A DNA stretch of 64,000 nt from Macrolepiota albuminosa (Eukaryota; Basidiomycota; Agaricomycetes; Agaricales; Agaricaceae): positions 543,074-607,073 of the forward strand of contig JAMWFC010000132.1 in NCBI GenBank assembly GCA_027475525.1, in the 5' to 3' direction. Each line of letters opens with the position of its first letter. Within the stretch, counting starts at the first letter, position 1. The notes below the pieces were generated by a model. That model worked only from the letters and a program-made list of their open reading frames with translations, was not told the DNA's origin and searched no databases. This document shows positions 32,937 to 45,934 of the stretch, piece by piece. Made by a program: the position numbers and the translations under genes.

Positions 32937-34044
32937 TGACCCCCATTGACTCCGTCTCCGCCTCTGACGCCCCCGACATAGACTCTCTCCGCGCTTGCAT
33001 CCTCTCCATACCTCTTCAGACACTCCACTCCTACACCACCTCCCGCCTCCACTCTGACCTCGACCCCGCAACCTTCCACTATCTTGCTGTCTTTTTCGCC
33101 GAGCTAACGCCTCCACCGAAGCTCCACTGTGTGCGGTGCCACAAGGCATTCTTCGAGATCGAGAATACGGACAGGAGCTGTCTTGTTGCCCACGACGAGA
33201 GCGCAGAGGTGGAGCGTGTGTCTGCCAAATCAAAGGACAAGGGAACGTTGTATGAGACGACATGGAGCTGTTGTGGGAAGACCGTGGAGGGCGATGGGGA
33301 TATGGGCCCACCGGACGGGTGGTGTTATGAGGGCCAGCATACCGTGCGTCTCCATTCTCCTTCTGTAACCCACTTGGCTGACAAATCATGCAGACCGACA
33401 CTAAACGTGCGCGGTTTCGTGCAGACTCGACGATGCACGACGACAAGCTTGTCTCATGTGAGCGTCTACGATGTGGCATGCCCCCGCACAGCACACGCAA
33501 GCGTGGCCGAGCCGTCGCTGAAGACGAGGACGAGCATTCCTCCGCAACGTCCTCGCACCCGTCGACGAACACCTCCCCGCGCTTGTCCAATGGCCGCAAG
33601 AAGGCCCGCACACGCGTACCACCGCCTCCCCTCGAAGAATCCAACCAGATGGACGTCGTCCACGACAACGACAATGACGTTACCTGCCCTTCCCCTGGCC
33701 GTGCGTCCTCATCCCCCAAACCCAATTTGAAACCGCGTGCTAAACCGAAATCCAAACCGAAGGCCAAACCTGCGAGCGCAACGACAACGGTGCCCAAAAC
33801 AAGCAGTCCCCTCGTCCTCACGCCGCCCTTTGTCTCGCGCCCGTCGTACCCCAATGCCAACAAGGTCCAGGTTGTGATCACGTCGAGCTCTGCCTCTGTG
33901 TCACCCGCGAGGTCGAGGAAGGACTCGGGTGTCTCGGTGGGAAGGGGCAGGGGGAGCATCAAGGTCAGAGCCAAGGGAAAGGCACGGCCGCTTGAGGAGG
34001 TCGTGGATTCGAGCGTGGATGCCGAAAGGGCCGTGGGCGCCTAA
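32864..34044 (+). CDS. Zinc-binding conserved fungal protein, fused 5' end
   Basis: Two exons, 32864-33343 and 33394-34044, with a 50-bp intron (GTGCGTC to TGCAG); the junction keeps the frame. The first about 25 codons are the amidase fragment read in another frame, so the native start is lost or replaced. The conserved part has LHCVRCHKAFFEIENTDRSC, then TWSCCGKTVEGDGDMGPPDG, then WCYEGQHT, a CxxC...CC...CxxxxH zinc-binding pattern that I recall from Agaricomycete hypothetical proteins. The second exon starts TDTKRARFRADSTMHDDKLV and becomes a long disordered Pro/Ser/Lys tail (KPRAKPKSKPKAKP) with basic clusters, suggesting a nuclear protein. Function unknown. The minus-strand ORFs here are shadows. 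Confidence 0.6.
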
Positions 34045-35274
34045 ACCAGGTGATGAACTTCCTCATTCCATCTCTCCTTCATTCGAATTTCCTGCCGGAT
34101 GGTCTATGATAATATCTATCATATCTACTGCTGGCTTCCTCATTCCATCTCTCCTTCATTCGAATTTCCTGCCGGATGGTCTATGATAATATCTATCATA
34201 TCTACTGCTGGCAGCTCAGATATACTCATTCTCTATCTCCGCTTTTTTTTATCTGATACATTGTATCCGTGCGTTCCTTATTATATTATATCACGCCATT
34301 GAGCGAATATATTCACTCCCTTTATTTTATCATACCTCTCACCAATATGCATATATTGACATTCCTTTCTTGGTTATCTCTCTCTTGCATACCATTGTAT
34401 ACTATACTTATTACACGATTTGAAAATACGTGTTGACAAGCATTGTATAATTTTTGGACCAATGACACAAGTTTGCTTGTGGATTTAAAAGTATGGTTGA
34501 AAATACGTGTTGACAAGCATTGTATAATTTTTGGACCAATGACACAAGTTTGCTTGTGGATTTAAAAGTATGGATATGATACCATACTTATTGATGGCAT
34601 TTTGGGGAGGTAAGGTTATCTCTCTCTTGCATACCATTGTATACTATACTTATTACACGATTTGAAAATACGTGTTGACAAGCATTGTATAATTTTTGGA
34701 CCAAGGACACAAGTTTGCTTGTGGATTTAAAAGTATGGATATGATACCATACTTATTGATGGCATTTTGGGGAGGTAAATTAAATGGGAGGTGGGTGCCT
34801 TAATTTGAGTCCATGGATGATCTATATTCAAATCCATCAACTGGACCTCTTTCTGTTTAGCCTCATGCCATGAATATTCTTCATTATATTTTGCTGATGT
34901 TGATGCTGCCATTGTGCCCAGAACCTCTTTGTGAGGACCTCTGCTATTCACACAACACTTACTTACATATTAGACTTTATCCCACAAGTATACTTAGTTC
35001 CATTTCTATGCATCAGGAATAGATCTTACCACTCACACACATTGAATCATACAAGTGCATAACAGTTACTTTGATTGGGGGCATGAAACTATACTACACA
35101 CTGTCCTATGTTACTTCCATCTCATAGCACAGCCTAACTGAATTATGTACATCTGAGTCAGAGATCTAATGCTACTTTGCAGAGATACTAACCTTCTCAT
35201 ATGTTGAAACAAACTTGCAGAATCATTCTTCTTGATCAATTTCCATTATTTCTGATTCTTTGATTGAGTATAGA
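34045..35274. other. Repeat-rich intergenic region
   Basis: No gene recognised. It contains an exact 77-bp duplication at 34058/34135, another at 34421/34498, and a 165-bp direct duplication (34372 onward and 34614 onward) differing by at least one base. The minus strand near 34727-34951 has a short ORF without known motifs. The region lies downstream of the zinc-protein gene and of the NWD gene on the opposite strand. Confidence 0.5.
34372..34778. repeat. 165-bp direct duplication with an embedded 77-bp copy
   Basis: The unit starts GGTTATCTCTCTCTTGCAT and ends TTTTGGGGAGGTAA. The two copies lie in tandem, the first carrying an internal exact 77-bp repeat. A T/G difference (CCAATGAC versus CCAAGGAC) separates them. 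This may be a real duplication or two alleles joined in assembly. Confidence 0.6.
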
Positions 35275-38200
35275 CTAATTTAAGTGTGATAAAAAAAACT
35301 TACGATTTTGGCTATCTTGAGACTGGGCATCTTGTGGTGCATAGCATTCTGTCCATTGATGGCCAAGCCTACATTGAGATAGGTCAAGAGAAAGAGAACC
35401 AAATCGAGAAATAATGAGAGTATTGTTGGAATGACAAAGGACCTGAAGAATGTTTGGTGGAACCCACATTAAAGGAGTATCATTGTAAGAAGACAGAATC
35501 CATCCATCAGAAGTAGAATACCATGGCAGATTGATTATCTGTGATGGTTGGGGAGGTTGGTCACTGGATTCAGAGATATGTAGAGTTGGATCAAGTGAGA
35601 ACATTGTAGATGTGGCTCCATTGTTATAGTCTTGTGATTGTTGCATTGCTTCAGTGAAGAAATTATCCTCCTCTTGTACAGATTTATCATAAGGTTCAGG
35701 TTGAGAGAGAACTTGAGGTTCATAAGTTGAATGTTTATCAGATGTTACTAGACTAGTTTTGGTGCTATGTAACTGTTGAGTAGTTGAAACATTCCATACT
35801 CTTATAGAGTGATCATCAGAGCCAGATACAATTTTGAGCCCATCAGGTGAGAATGCAACAGATCTGACATTCTCAGTATGGCCATGGAATTCCTGCACCT
35901 TTTTACCAGTTGAGACATCCCATACACATACAGATTTGTCAGCAGATCCAGATACAATTTGAGTGCCATCAGGAGAAAAGGCAACAGATTTGACTTGACT
36001 AGTGTGGCCTTGAAACTCTTGCACCTTTTGACCAGTTGATACATCCCATATGCATATGAATTTATCATTAGATACAGATATAATTTGAGTCCGATCAGAT
36101 GAAAAGGCAACAAATGTGACATAAATGTGGGGGTCTTGTAACTCTTGCACCTTTTTACCAGTTGAGACATGCCACACACATATGGATTTACCAATAGATA
36201 CAGATACAATTTGAGTCCCATCAAGTGAAAAGGCAACAGATCTAACATGATGATTGTCTTGTAACTCTTGTATTTTTTTACCAGTTGAGACATCCCATAC
36301 ACATAAGTTGTTATCAGATCCAGACACAATTTGTGTCCCATCAGGTGAAAAGGCAACAGATGAAACAATTCCAGTGTGGCCTGATAACTCTTGCACCTTT
36401 TGACCAGTTGAGACATCCCACACATGTATAGATTTATCATAAGATCCAGACACAATTTGAGCACCATCAGGTGAAAAAGAAACAGATGTGATAATAATAG
36501 CAGAGTATGGTAATTCTTGCACCTTTTTACCAGTTGATACATTCCACACACATATGAATTGATCTGAAGATACAGATACAATTTGAGTTCCATCAGGTGA
36601 AAAGGCAACTAATGTGACATGATGAGCATGACCTGGTAACTCTTGCACTTTTTTATCAATTGATACATCTCACACACATACAGATTTGTCACCAGATCCA
36701 GATAAAATTTGAGTTCCATCAGGTGAAAAGGCAACAGAATTGACATACACACACATACAGATTTGTCACCAGATCCAGATAAAATTTGAGTTCCATCAGG
36801 TGAAAAGGCAACAGAATTGACATAAAGAGTGTGGCCTTGTAACTTTTGCATTTTTTTCCTAGATAAATACCACACACATACAGATGTGTCAGCAGATCCA
36901 GATACAATTTGAGTCCCATCAGGTGAAAAGGCAACAGATGTGACACTACGAGTGTGGCCTGGTAACACTTGCACCCTTTTACCAGTTGATACATCCCATA
37001 TATATATATAATAATCTCCAGATCCAGATACAATTTGAGTCCCATCAGGTGAAAAGGCAACAGAATTGATCCATCTAGTGTGACCTAGTAACTCTTGCAC
37101 CTTTTTACCAGTTGATACATTCCACACACACACAGATTTGTCATGAGATCCAGACACAATTTGAGTTCCATCAGGTGAAAAGGCAATAGATGTGACACTA
37201 TTAGTGTGGCCTAGTACCTCTTGCACTATTTTACCAGTTGATACATCCCATAAATATACACAATTATCATCAGATCCAGATACAATTTGAGTCCCATCAG
37301 GTGAAAAGGCAACAGATGTGACACTATCAGTGTGGCCTTGTAACTCTTGTACTTTTTTACCAGTTGATACATCCCATACATATACACAATTATCACCAGA
37401 TCCAGATACAATCTGAGTTCCATCAGGTGAAAAGGCAACAGATGTGACAAAAAAAGTATTGACTGGTATGCTTTTTATTTTTTTACCAGTTGATAAATCC
37501 CAAGTAAATCCATATTGATCATAAGATCCAGATGCATTTTGAGTTGCATCAGGTGAAAGGGCAACAGATGTGCCCCAATAACAGTAGCTTGCTAACTCTT
37601 GCACTTTTTTACCAGTTGATACATCCCACACATATATATAATTATCATGAGATGCAGATACAACTTGAGTCCCATCAGGTGAAAAGGCAACATATCTGAT
37701 CCAATTAGTGTGACCTTGGAATTCTTGCACCTTTTTACCAGTTGATACATTCCACACACACACAGATTTGTCATGAGATCCAGACACAATTTGAGTTCCA
37801 TCAGGTGAAAAGGCAATAGATGTGACACTATTAGCGTGGCCTAGTACCTCTTGCACTATTTTACCAGTTGATAGATCCCACACACATATAGATTTGTCAT
37901 AAGATCCAGAAACAATTTGAGTCCCATCAGGTGAAAAGGCAACAGATGAGACACTATTAGTGTGGCCTAGTAACTCTTGCACTTTTTTACCAATTGATAC
38001 ATCCCATAAATATACACAATTATCATCAGATCCAGATACAATTTGAGTCCCATCAGGTGAAAAGGCAACATTGATACATCCCATAAATATACACAATTAT
38101 CATCAGATCCAGATACAATTTGAGTCCCATCAGGTGAAAAGGCAACAGATGTGACACTATCAGTGTGGCCTTGTAACTCTTGTACTTTTTTACCAGTTGA

Positions 38201-41200
38201 TACATCCCATACATATACACAATTATCACCAGATCCAGATACAATCTGAGTTCCATCAGAAGAAAAAGCAACAGATGTGACCCAATCAATGTGGCCTTGT
38301 AACTCTTGCACTTTTTTACCAGTTGATACATCCCACACATATATAGAGTTATCATCAGATCCAGATACAATTTGTGTCCCATCAGGTGAAAAGGCAATAG
38401 AGGTAATCCAAAAAGTGTAGCCTAGTAATCCTTGCATTTTTTTACCAGTTGATACATCCCATACATATAAAAGATTACCAAGTGACCCACATACAATTTG
38501 AGTCCCATCTGGTGAAAATGCAACAGAACTGATAAAGTGACCACTAAATTTCTGCACCTTTTTACCAGTTGAGACATCCCACACACATACAGATTTGTCA
38601 GCAGATCCAGATACAATTTGAGTGCCATCAGGTGAAAAAGCAACAGATGTGACCCAACCAGTGTGGCCTTTTAGCTCTTGCACTTTTTTACCAGTTACTA
38701 CATCCCATATATATATAGAGTTATCACTAGATCCAGACACAATTTGAGTTCCATCAGGTGAAAAGGCAACAGAGTTGACCCTATAAAGGTGACCTTGTAA
38801 CTCTTGCACAGTTTTACCACTTGATACATCCCATAAATATACACAATTATTATCAGATCCAGATACAATTTGAGTCCCATCAGGTGAAAAAGCAACAGAT
38901 GTGATATTATTAGTGTGGCCTTGTAACTCTTGCACCTTTTTGCCACTTGAGACATCCCAAACATGTAGACAATTATTGCCAGATCCAAATACAATTTGAG
39001 TCCCATCAGGTGAAAAGGCAACAGATGAGACACTATTAGTGTAACCTAGTAACTCTTGCACTTTTTTACCAGTTGATACATTCCACACATATATAGATTT
39101 GTCATATGATCCAGATACAATTTGAGTCCCATCAGGTGAAAAGGCAACACATGAGACACTATCAGTATGGCCTAGTATATCTTGCACCCTTTTACCAGTT
39201 GATACATCCCACACACATATAGATTTATTAGATCCAGACACAATTTGAGTTCCATCAGATGAAAAGGCAACAGATGTGGTACTATCATCATGGCCTTTTG
39301 AAAGTTGCCTGCTATTACCAGTTGATACATCCCATATATATATGCGATTATATCCAGATCCAGATACAATCTGAGTTCCATCAGGTGAAAAAGCAAAAGG
39401 TGTGATTCGACCAGTATTATCTTGGAACTCTTGCACTTTTTTTCCAGTTGAGACATTCCACATACACAATGAGTTGTTGGTAAATCCAGACACAATTTGA
39501 GTCCCATCAGGTGAGTATGCAACACATTTGACTTCAATGTAAGGATTTAATTTTAGCAATGGTGCTTCCATTTTGGAACCTTTGATCCATGGCAAAAATC
39601 TAAATTGATTTTTCCATTTTGTGATAAAATTACCACTTTTCCATGTGGCTAATGCAGACAAATAAAGATGAGGAGTTGACAATGCTACTTTATTTGCACT
39701 AAAATATTTAGCAAAGTTTATAGCATCCTGAAGATCTTGCATTAAATCTGGAGATTTCTTTGTATACTATTTATTATGATAAGCTTAACAAAAAGACTAG
39801 ACTAAATTAGCAGTCTCACCTCAGAGAATTTTTTAGCTATTTAATAAACAGCTGTTCCACAATCATAAGATAATTGCATAAAATTCATAGTTTCTATCCA
39901 GAAGAGAAATTTATAATGGAGAAATTGTGATATTTTGCCTGAAAAATATATAAATGTCCTCAGATCAAGAGTATTGGCCATAGCTTGAAGTACATGATGA
40001 GACCAGTGTTTACATGCATATTTTAATTCATTGGAAATTGCTTTTTTTTTACTTTCAAGATCAGATACTTCATTATCAAATAAAAATGATGACTCAAGAC
40101 CACAAATATTGAATTTAAGGTCTGATATCATGATGGTAAAACACTGAGTAGCAAGGAATATATTATGATCAATTGCGTTACATGACATATCCAAAGCATA
40201 TTTTTGCATAGTAATATTTGAACAAGCTTGTTCAAAAATAAATTCAGGAAAGGATGCATGATACCAAAAAACACATTCATCTTTAATAAAAAGAACTGCA
40301 TAGAGTTTTTGAACAACATTTTGAGCCTGGTCCACATCTTCAGAATTATTGAGTACTGCAGCAAGAGCAGGAGATATACGCTCTTCTGCACAAAGAAGAG
40401 TGTGTAAAACTTTTAACCGAGCTTTTAGATCATCATTTTTAAAGCAATCAAAAGCCTCAGATAAAATTTGACAATAAATATCATTAACTTGTGAGAATTG
40501 ATTCATTTGCAGAGAATATTCATGAGATGTAAGTAATTTTTTCAATTTTTTTTGCTGTTCCATTGAACTAGATCCATCAGGATCAGATATATATTTAACT
40601 GCAGTTGAAGCATATATAAAGAGGCTATCTGCTTTTTTTGCAAGAGCATCAAGTCCATGATCATTTTTAAGTTTTGGAAGGCTGTAAACCAAGTATGTTT
40701 TAATATCTTTTTGAACATCTTCTTTAGCAACATCATATAAATGACAGACAGCCTTTGATGTAAATGATTTACATAAATGAGCAAGTTCAGGATTTGGTCG
40801 ACTTGTAACAAGGAATTTGAAACCAGAAAAGTAACCATTATTGATCATTGTGAAAAGATCTTGTAAAAATTTTAACCCTCCTCTTTGTTCAATTTCATCC
40901 AAAGCATCAATAACAATAAGATATGATAAATGATTGACAGAACAATTTTTTATTGAATTTTGCCATGGATCAGCTAAAAGATCTTTCATTTGCTTTGAAG
41001 GTATATCAACTGAGTTGAACTTTTTACTATTATACAAGGAACGTGCAAATGACCTGGAATTCTGAGCAAGCTGATATACAAGTGTTGGAATGATGAATCT
41101 CTTATGTTTTGTATCATAAAACTGTTGAGAGCAAAAGAATGAGGCTTGAAGAATACAAGGCATATTTAAAGCCTCATCACTGAAATGCTGGGCCACAGTA

Positions 41201-42675
41201 TATGCAATTGTTGATTTTCCTGATCCTGCTTGGCCAGTTAACCAAAAGCCTCATCACTGAAATGCTGGGCCACAGTATATGCAATTGTTGATTTTCCTGA
41301 TCCTGCTTGGCCAGTTAACCAAAAAACATGAGGAGACTCTGGTGTCACATCTTGTGCCCAATTATAAACTTTTTCAAGAATAGAAACACGAGTATTTGGA
41401 GTGCAAGGTCCACGAGACAACTTTGTTCCATCTTCTAGATCAGCATTGAAAACTGCTTTGCGTGAATAATCCCAAGTTTTTAAATGAAGTTGCTAATAAT
41501 AATATCACTTTACAATTATCACTTATACTAGTAAGTGACTTACTAAAAGGCTTTCAAATATTTCAGATGTGTTTCGTTCAATACAAAGTATAACCTTGAG
41601 CTAAATGCAGTATTAATATACTTGTTTGATATATATCAAATAGACATACATGGAAATTCTTAGTGTTTTTATCAACATTTCTGAGGATCTTTTGGATTTC
41701 TGCTTTGACTTGCTCATTCTCCAAAATGTTTTTCCATAATCCATTTTTCTGTAATTTATGGAGCTTAACAAGATCTTCAACAAGCATACTATATCTTTGT
41801 GGTAAGAGCAATCGTGCAGAGCAAAACATCATACACACCTTGCAAATTCTTTTTTCATCTTTGTTGAAACCACATTTACAGCATCTTCATGGACGAGACC
41901 TTGTACAGTTTCCAATTGTGTCTCAATGCTATCCATCAGCTCCTTGAGTGATTCACGATTATCATTTAAAGCCTGCATCAAACTTCAGCCAAAAGACTCA
42001 AAAACACAACAAGACAGTACATTTCCAAGCCGAATAAACATGTTCACAGCAGCCACTGGCGTTCTGAAAGTTGTTCCTTCAAGTAACCCCTCTGCCTGTC
42101 CAAGGAGCATTATGAGGCCATGCCAAACAGCTTTGAGCCAGGTAAATCACCTACTGAAAGTGAGTTTCTTACAACTTTGTTTCAATGGACCATTTACTTG
42201 TTTTAGTGCTGTAAGTTTCTTCAGGCATGTTCTCTGAAGGATCTCCGGAGTTCCCAGGAGCTCATAGTACTCGTTCGGACTCAGTGTAATGCATTACATT
42301 TAATGAACTCACCACCTCCTGCTTGATCATTTGTTTCCTCATTGGTATTGAGAGGAGAAGATATCCCTCCAGTCGAAATGACCATGGCAGGACCTTGCGG
42401 ACCTGAGGATGGATGTCAGAATTCTCATTGTCAGAAACTAAGAGTAGGTAGATACTAATAATGGGCACTCCAGGCGACCCTTGAATGCTTGCAGTTGGGA
42501 CATCTGTGGTGACAGCTGCACTTGGTCCCTCCGATGCGCTTCGAGGAGAGGGCGATGGAGTACGGCTGCCGGGCTTCTTGAAAAGGTCCTTTACTGGAGC
42601 AAGAAGGTGACGTTGAACCCATTTCCTGTTTGAGCGTTGAGCATGCATATCTTGTTTCTGAGCGTTGTGCGACAT
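35275..42675 (-). CDS. NACHT-WD40 (NWD) STAND-type receptor gene, multi-exon, probably disrupted
   Basis: The start at 42675 (MSHNAQKQDMH) opens a basic Ser/Pro-rich N-terminus; an intron of 53 bp (42455-42403, GTATCT to CTCAG) follows, then at least three more introns (one at 41541-41493). The helical region (NDNRESLKELMDSIETQLETV) precedes the NACHT domain with Walker A GQAGSGKST (about 41260-41300) and Walker B LIVIDALDE (about 40905-40920). A linker leads to about 29 WD40 repeats and a C-terminal tail with DGWILSSYNDTPLMWVPP. Three exact 77-bp duplications (41171, 37994, 36671) artificially break the frame; collapsing each restores it exactly. Remaining defects are TAA at 39843-39841 in the linker and TGA at 36672-36670 replacing a repeat Trp. 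NWD proteins act in fungal non-self recognition and programmed cell death, with WD repeats as the variable sensor; the ligand here is unknown. Confidence 0.88.
35770..39535 (-). repeat. WD40 repeat array, about 29 units of ~42 codons
   Basis: Units follow VAFSPDGTQIVSGSxDxxI(Y/C)VWDVSTGKKVQELxGHTxxV(T/N)S. I count 29 after collapsing the artefactual copies, close to four seven-bladed propellers. Variation is concentrated in the positions after SGS, in the codon before the VWD strand and after GH, the surface positions reported to vary in NWD proteins. DNA identity between units is high (the same CAGGTGAAAAGGCAAC string recurs), as expected under repeat shuffling, and it also explains why the assembly broke here. 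Confidence 0.88.
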
Positions 42676-44120
42676 AGCAATAGGACAATCTCGTAGTGGA
42701 CGTTGATAGTTGAGGTTCGGTTGTAAAGAACAAGCAAACGTGTCGTTCTCCCATGAGTACCATCAATCATCTGATCATCTTTTCACAGCGTTTTCTAGAT
42801 GTAAATCAAAAAATGACCGGTCTTGTCAGAGCTGAGAAAAACAAATGCCAATTTGAGGACAATGTGTAGTACGTTAGTCCCAATCGTGTCGAAAAGTTCC
42901 CATTAGGACTTCTATATCACGACAATGCTCACACGACAAGGTAGCATACAGTGGCGAGTATGTCCGCTGACTCGAACGTTTCAGTCCCATCTGTAATGAT
43001 CGCCAGCCTCACAACATTTGTCATTGATCAAGAGCATCATGTACGTGGGCTGCGGGGCTGCGACAAATGTGTAATGTGGTTATATAGGAGCAAGAAAACA
43101 ACGTGGGATGCAAAGTACGTACTTATATCAGGTGCATGAGGTTAGTTCGGGTTCTGACTCATATGAGGAAGATGTACGTCGTCTTTGTTTGACTATACGT
43201 GTTTTTCCCCAGCCTGTCGTGTCGGAAAGAACTCTAATGTGATGGTATGGGAAGTTGTCCCAGCGTAGCATTCGAAGAGGGCCTACAAGTCAAGATACTT
43301 TGCAGACAAGAGGGGCCATATACAAGACGAAATTTGAACTTTAAGATATATAGAGGTTCGAAAATTGGAAGTCATGGAGATCCTTCTGCATATAGAAGAT
43401 GGCCCGAGTATAACCTAATGGAGTGGAATTGGTCTTGAAGTTTGGGCTGATGAATCGACCAACCTTCTCAAGAACCATCGACGAGGGACGGAGGCGATAA
43501 ATCATGTAACGATAGAAGCCCACAACAGTAATAGTGGACGGAGGCCTATGTCACTATATCCATGAAGAGTCACTTTGTGCAGGCTTTACGCGCAGCAGAT
43601 ATTGAAGGCAATCCTGTACAAGGTAATTTGTAGCGGTTTTGGTTCCCCGCTTATGGAATGGCTGGTAGCCTTGTCCATTTCAGCGTAGTGGTTCACCGGA
43701 TAGTCACGCCTTTTGTTCTAATGGATCTCTCAAAACGTGTACTCGAGTACTAGGGACCCTTCTATACCAGAGATTTGTTCGTCTACTTCTGCATTTAGAC
43801 ACGACAATTTTTATGATAACACCCAGAAGCTATGTCCCCACCTTCGTACAGTGGACGGAAACTCTGCAAAGCGGGGATTGAGCAACACGTTCTGAAGAGG
43901 ATATGGGATGGTTTTCCGCGAAAAGGCAACAAATAACTTGCGTCGTAAGAGCCGGTAGACGCTGAATCAAAGTTGCCGCGATTTCCTCATGTAATACGGT
44001 AGGAGGATAGCGAAACATGTTTAACGCAGGAACTACTGACCTGATACCAATAAACTGTTTCGTTTACGTTTAGGTTGGTGTGACTTAACATTTAAACCAG
44101 TCCAGGACACGCAAACAACA
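42676..44120. other. Intergenic region, no gene recognised
   Basis: This is the divergent promoter region between the NWD gene (minus) and the glutathione transferase remnant (plus). Composition is mixed and no ORF shows a known motif. Short ORFs at 42951-43139 and 43830-44018 have no support. Confidence 0.5.
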
Positions 44121-45000
44121 ATGACATCATTACGCACTTCAACGTTTGAACTCCCACACGATCTCCACTTTTGCAATAGCATGCCCACCGGCACAGGAAA
44201 ACATTATCACATGCAATCCACGAGACTCGCATTGGAACCAGTCAAGCAGCACCAGGCACCATTCATAACACTCTTTGGCAGTCGTTTCTGTCCGTTTGTG
44301 CAACGCGTGTGGCTTGCGCTCGCGTTGTTTGGGATTTCGTACAAGGGATTTCGTACAAGGTCAGCGTCATACATTCACCCTGACTAAATTATCTATCTAG
44401 TACTGTTAGTCTCCGAGAATTCTCAGTTCTACACAGACCTTTGGATTAATGACTAAATGCACAGACGAAGTCGACCCTTACAAGAAACGTCAGGAACTAC
44501 TCACCCGAAGGCCTCGTTCCAGGATTGAAACTGCACAACTATCGGATGAGAGCACGGTCATCATGGAGTATCTCGAGGAGTGCGCTTTCTCCGTTTCCTT
44601 CACATCGATGATGACGTGACGTCACCAGCCTTGCAAGCACAAAGATAGGAGCGACGTAGTCTTCTCCCTTCCCCCGGTTGATCCCTGTTTGTTTTTCGTC
44701 AGCTTTGACTTAATGAATTACTGACTTACACACGGATGCTCGTGCCCTAGTTCGTCTTCAAGCAGACCACACCAACCGTCATCTCGTTCCCTCCTACGTC
44801 ACAAATCGAATACGCAGTTGAGCTCCGCACCGCCATTGCTATTCTCATTTCGTCCTTCGAGCGTGCGGAGCACTAGGTTTTCTCCGGCGCTGTGTATCTG
44901 GGAGAGGGAGAGGGAGAGGCGGTGAGGAGGAGTCTGGGTCTGTGGATTGAGGGTGGGCAGTTGGGGTGGGCAGATGTCATGGCAGGCCCTTGTGAGTACT
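44121..45000 (+). pseudogene. Omega-type glutathione S-transferase pseudogene
   Basis: The first block contains ITLFGSRFCPFVQRVWLALA, a thioredoxin-fold start with the Cys-Pro-Phe active site of omega-class enzymes. Later blocks in changing frames read DEVDPYKKRQELL, SPEGLVPGLKLHN, DESTVIMEYLEE, ARALVRLQADHTNRHLVPSY and SFERAEH...LGWADVMAGP, matching GST N- and C-terminal domains in order. A 14-bp tandem duplication (44331-44344 and 44345-44358) shifts the frame before the first intron, another shift lies near 44500, and a TAG lies in the C-terminal part. The family conjugates or reduces thiols in detoxification; this copy should be inactive. Its position upstream of the MFS gene may be chance. 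Confidence 0.7.
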
Positions 45001-45934
45001 TCCTTAGTCATGCTGAGGAGAGGCCTAACGACGATGAAAGGAGCGGTATGGAGCGAGCAACGTATTGAAACACTACCGTCGATCCGAGTCACCTTTCAAG
45101 AAGTTGTTTGGCAATCCGGCCTCCAAGGCGACGTGTGGTACCGAAGAGCTGTATAGTGATAGTTGTGAACGGTATAGGTTTTCTTTCGTGCCCTTGTGAG
45201 GATGCTGATTTTGGGGAATAACTATGCATTCAATCGCCCAAATACTAGTCAAGTTGCAAATGCTATCAATACCGGTCGTAGAAACACTTATTTATTCAAT
45301 GAGCATTCCTACTATTGTTCACTCAGTGTATGTTTGTCGCCCTGGTCTTACTCTGTCATTCTAGGATTCTGCCCCGGATGTATGATGCTTCATATTGCCT
45401 TTTGAAGAGTGCGGTCATCCGATATTAAAGTAAATCTCCAACGCAACACTGGGTGCCAGAAGATGAAACATCTTCCACACTAGCATACATCGTTCCCTGC
45501 ATCCAGTGATTTAGGAGCTCATCTGCCATATTAGGTATGTAATGTCCTATAGATCAGCCGAACCACTAAACAAGAAACATGAAGGGTCTATCGTGATGAA
45601 ACGTGCTGTAGTGGATCCACGACACCTGTACCCATCAACAGCAGTTTGTGACGCCAAGGGTGCAGCAACCCTTACATCGGCTAATAATGCCATGTGACGA
45701 AGACCCATATCGCCTTGCTTGACACGGCACTGTCATCTTTGCGGCCGTTTTGCAAATGGGACAAACTTTCCTATCTATGTGAGATCTCGGAACACTGTAG
45801 GTCCTCTTATTCCTCAATTCCAGATGTTTGCATATCAGACAATCAATTATGCCTTATGGATGATTAATCGTGCTTGCAACTGTGCCGAGTATTCATTGCC
45901 GGTGGCCCAAAGTTTTCTCGGAAGGCCCTCAATC
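45001..45934. other. Intergenic region upstream of the MFS transporter
   Basis: No gene recognised. It should hold the promoter of the transporter. The frame of the first MFS exon is open upstream to 45719 but the earlier codons do not look like the protein's start. Confidence 0.45.

Noticed and set aside
35535..39537. Many minus-strand ORFs rich in MPFHLMGLKLYLDL within the WD40 array
   Set aside because: They are frame-shifted readings of the WD repeat DNA; the repeated peptide only mirrors the repeated DNA.
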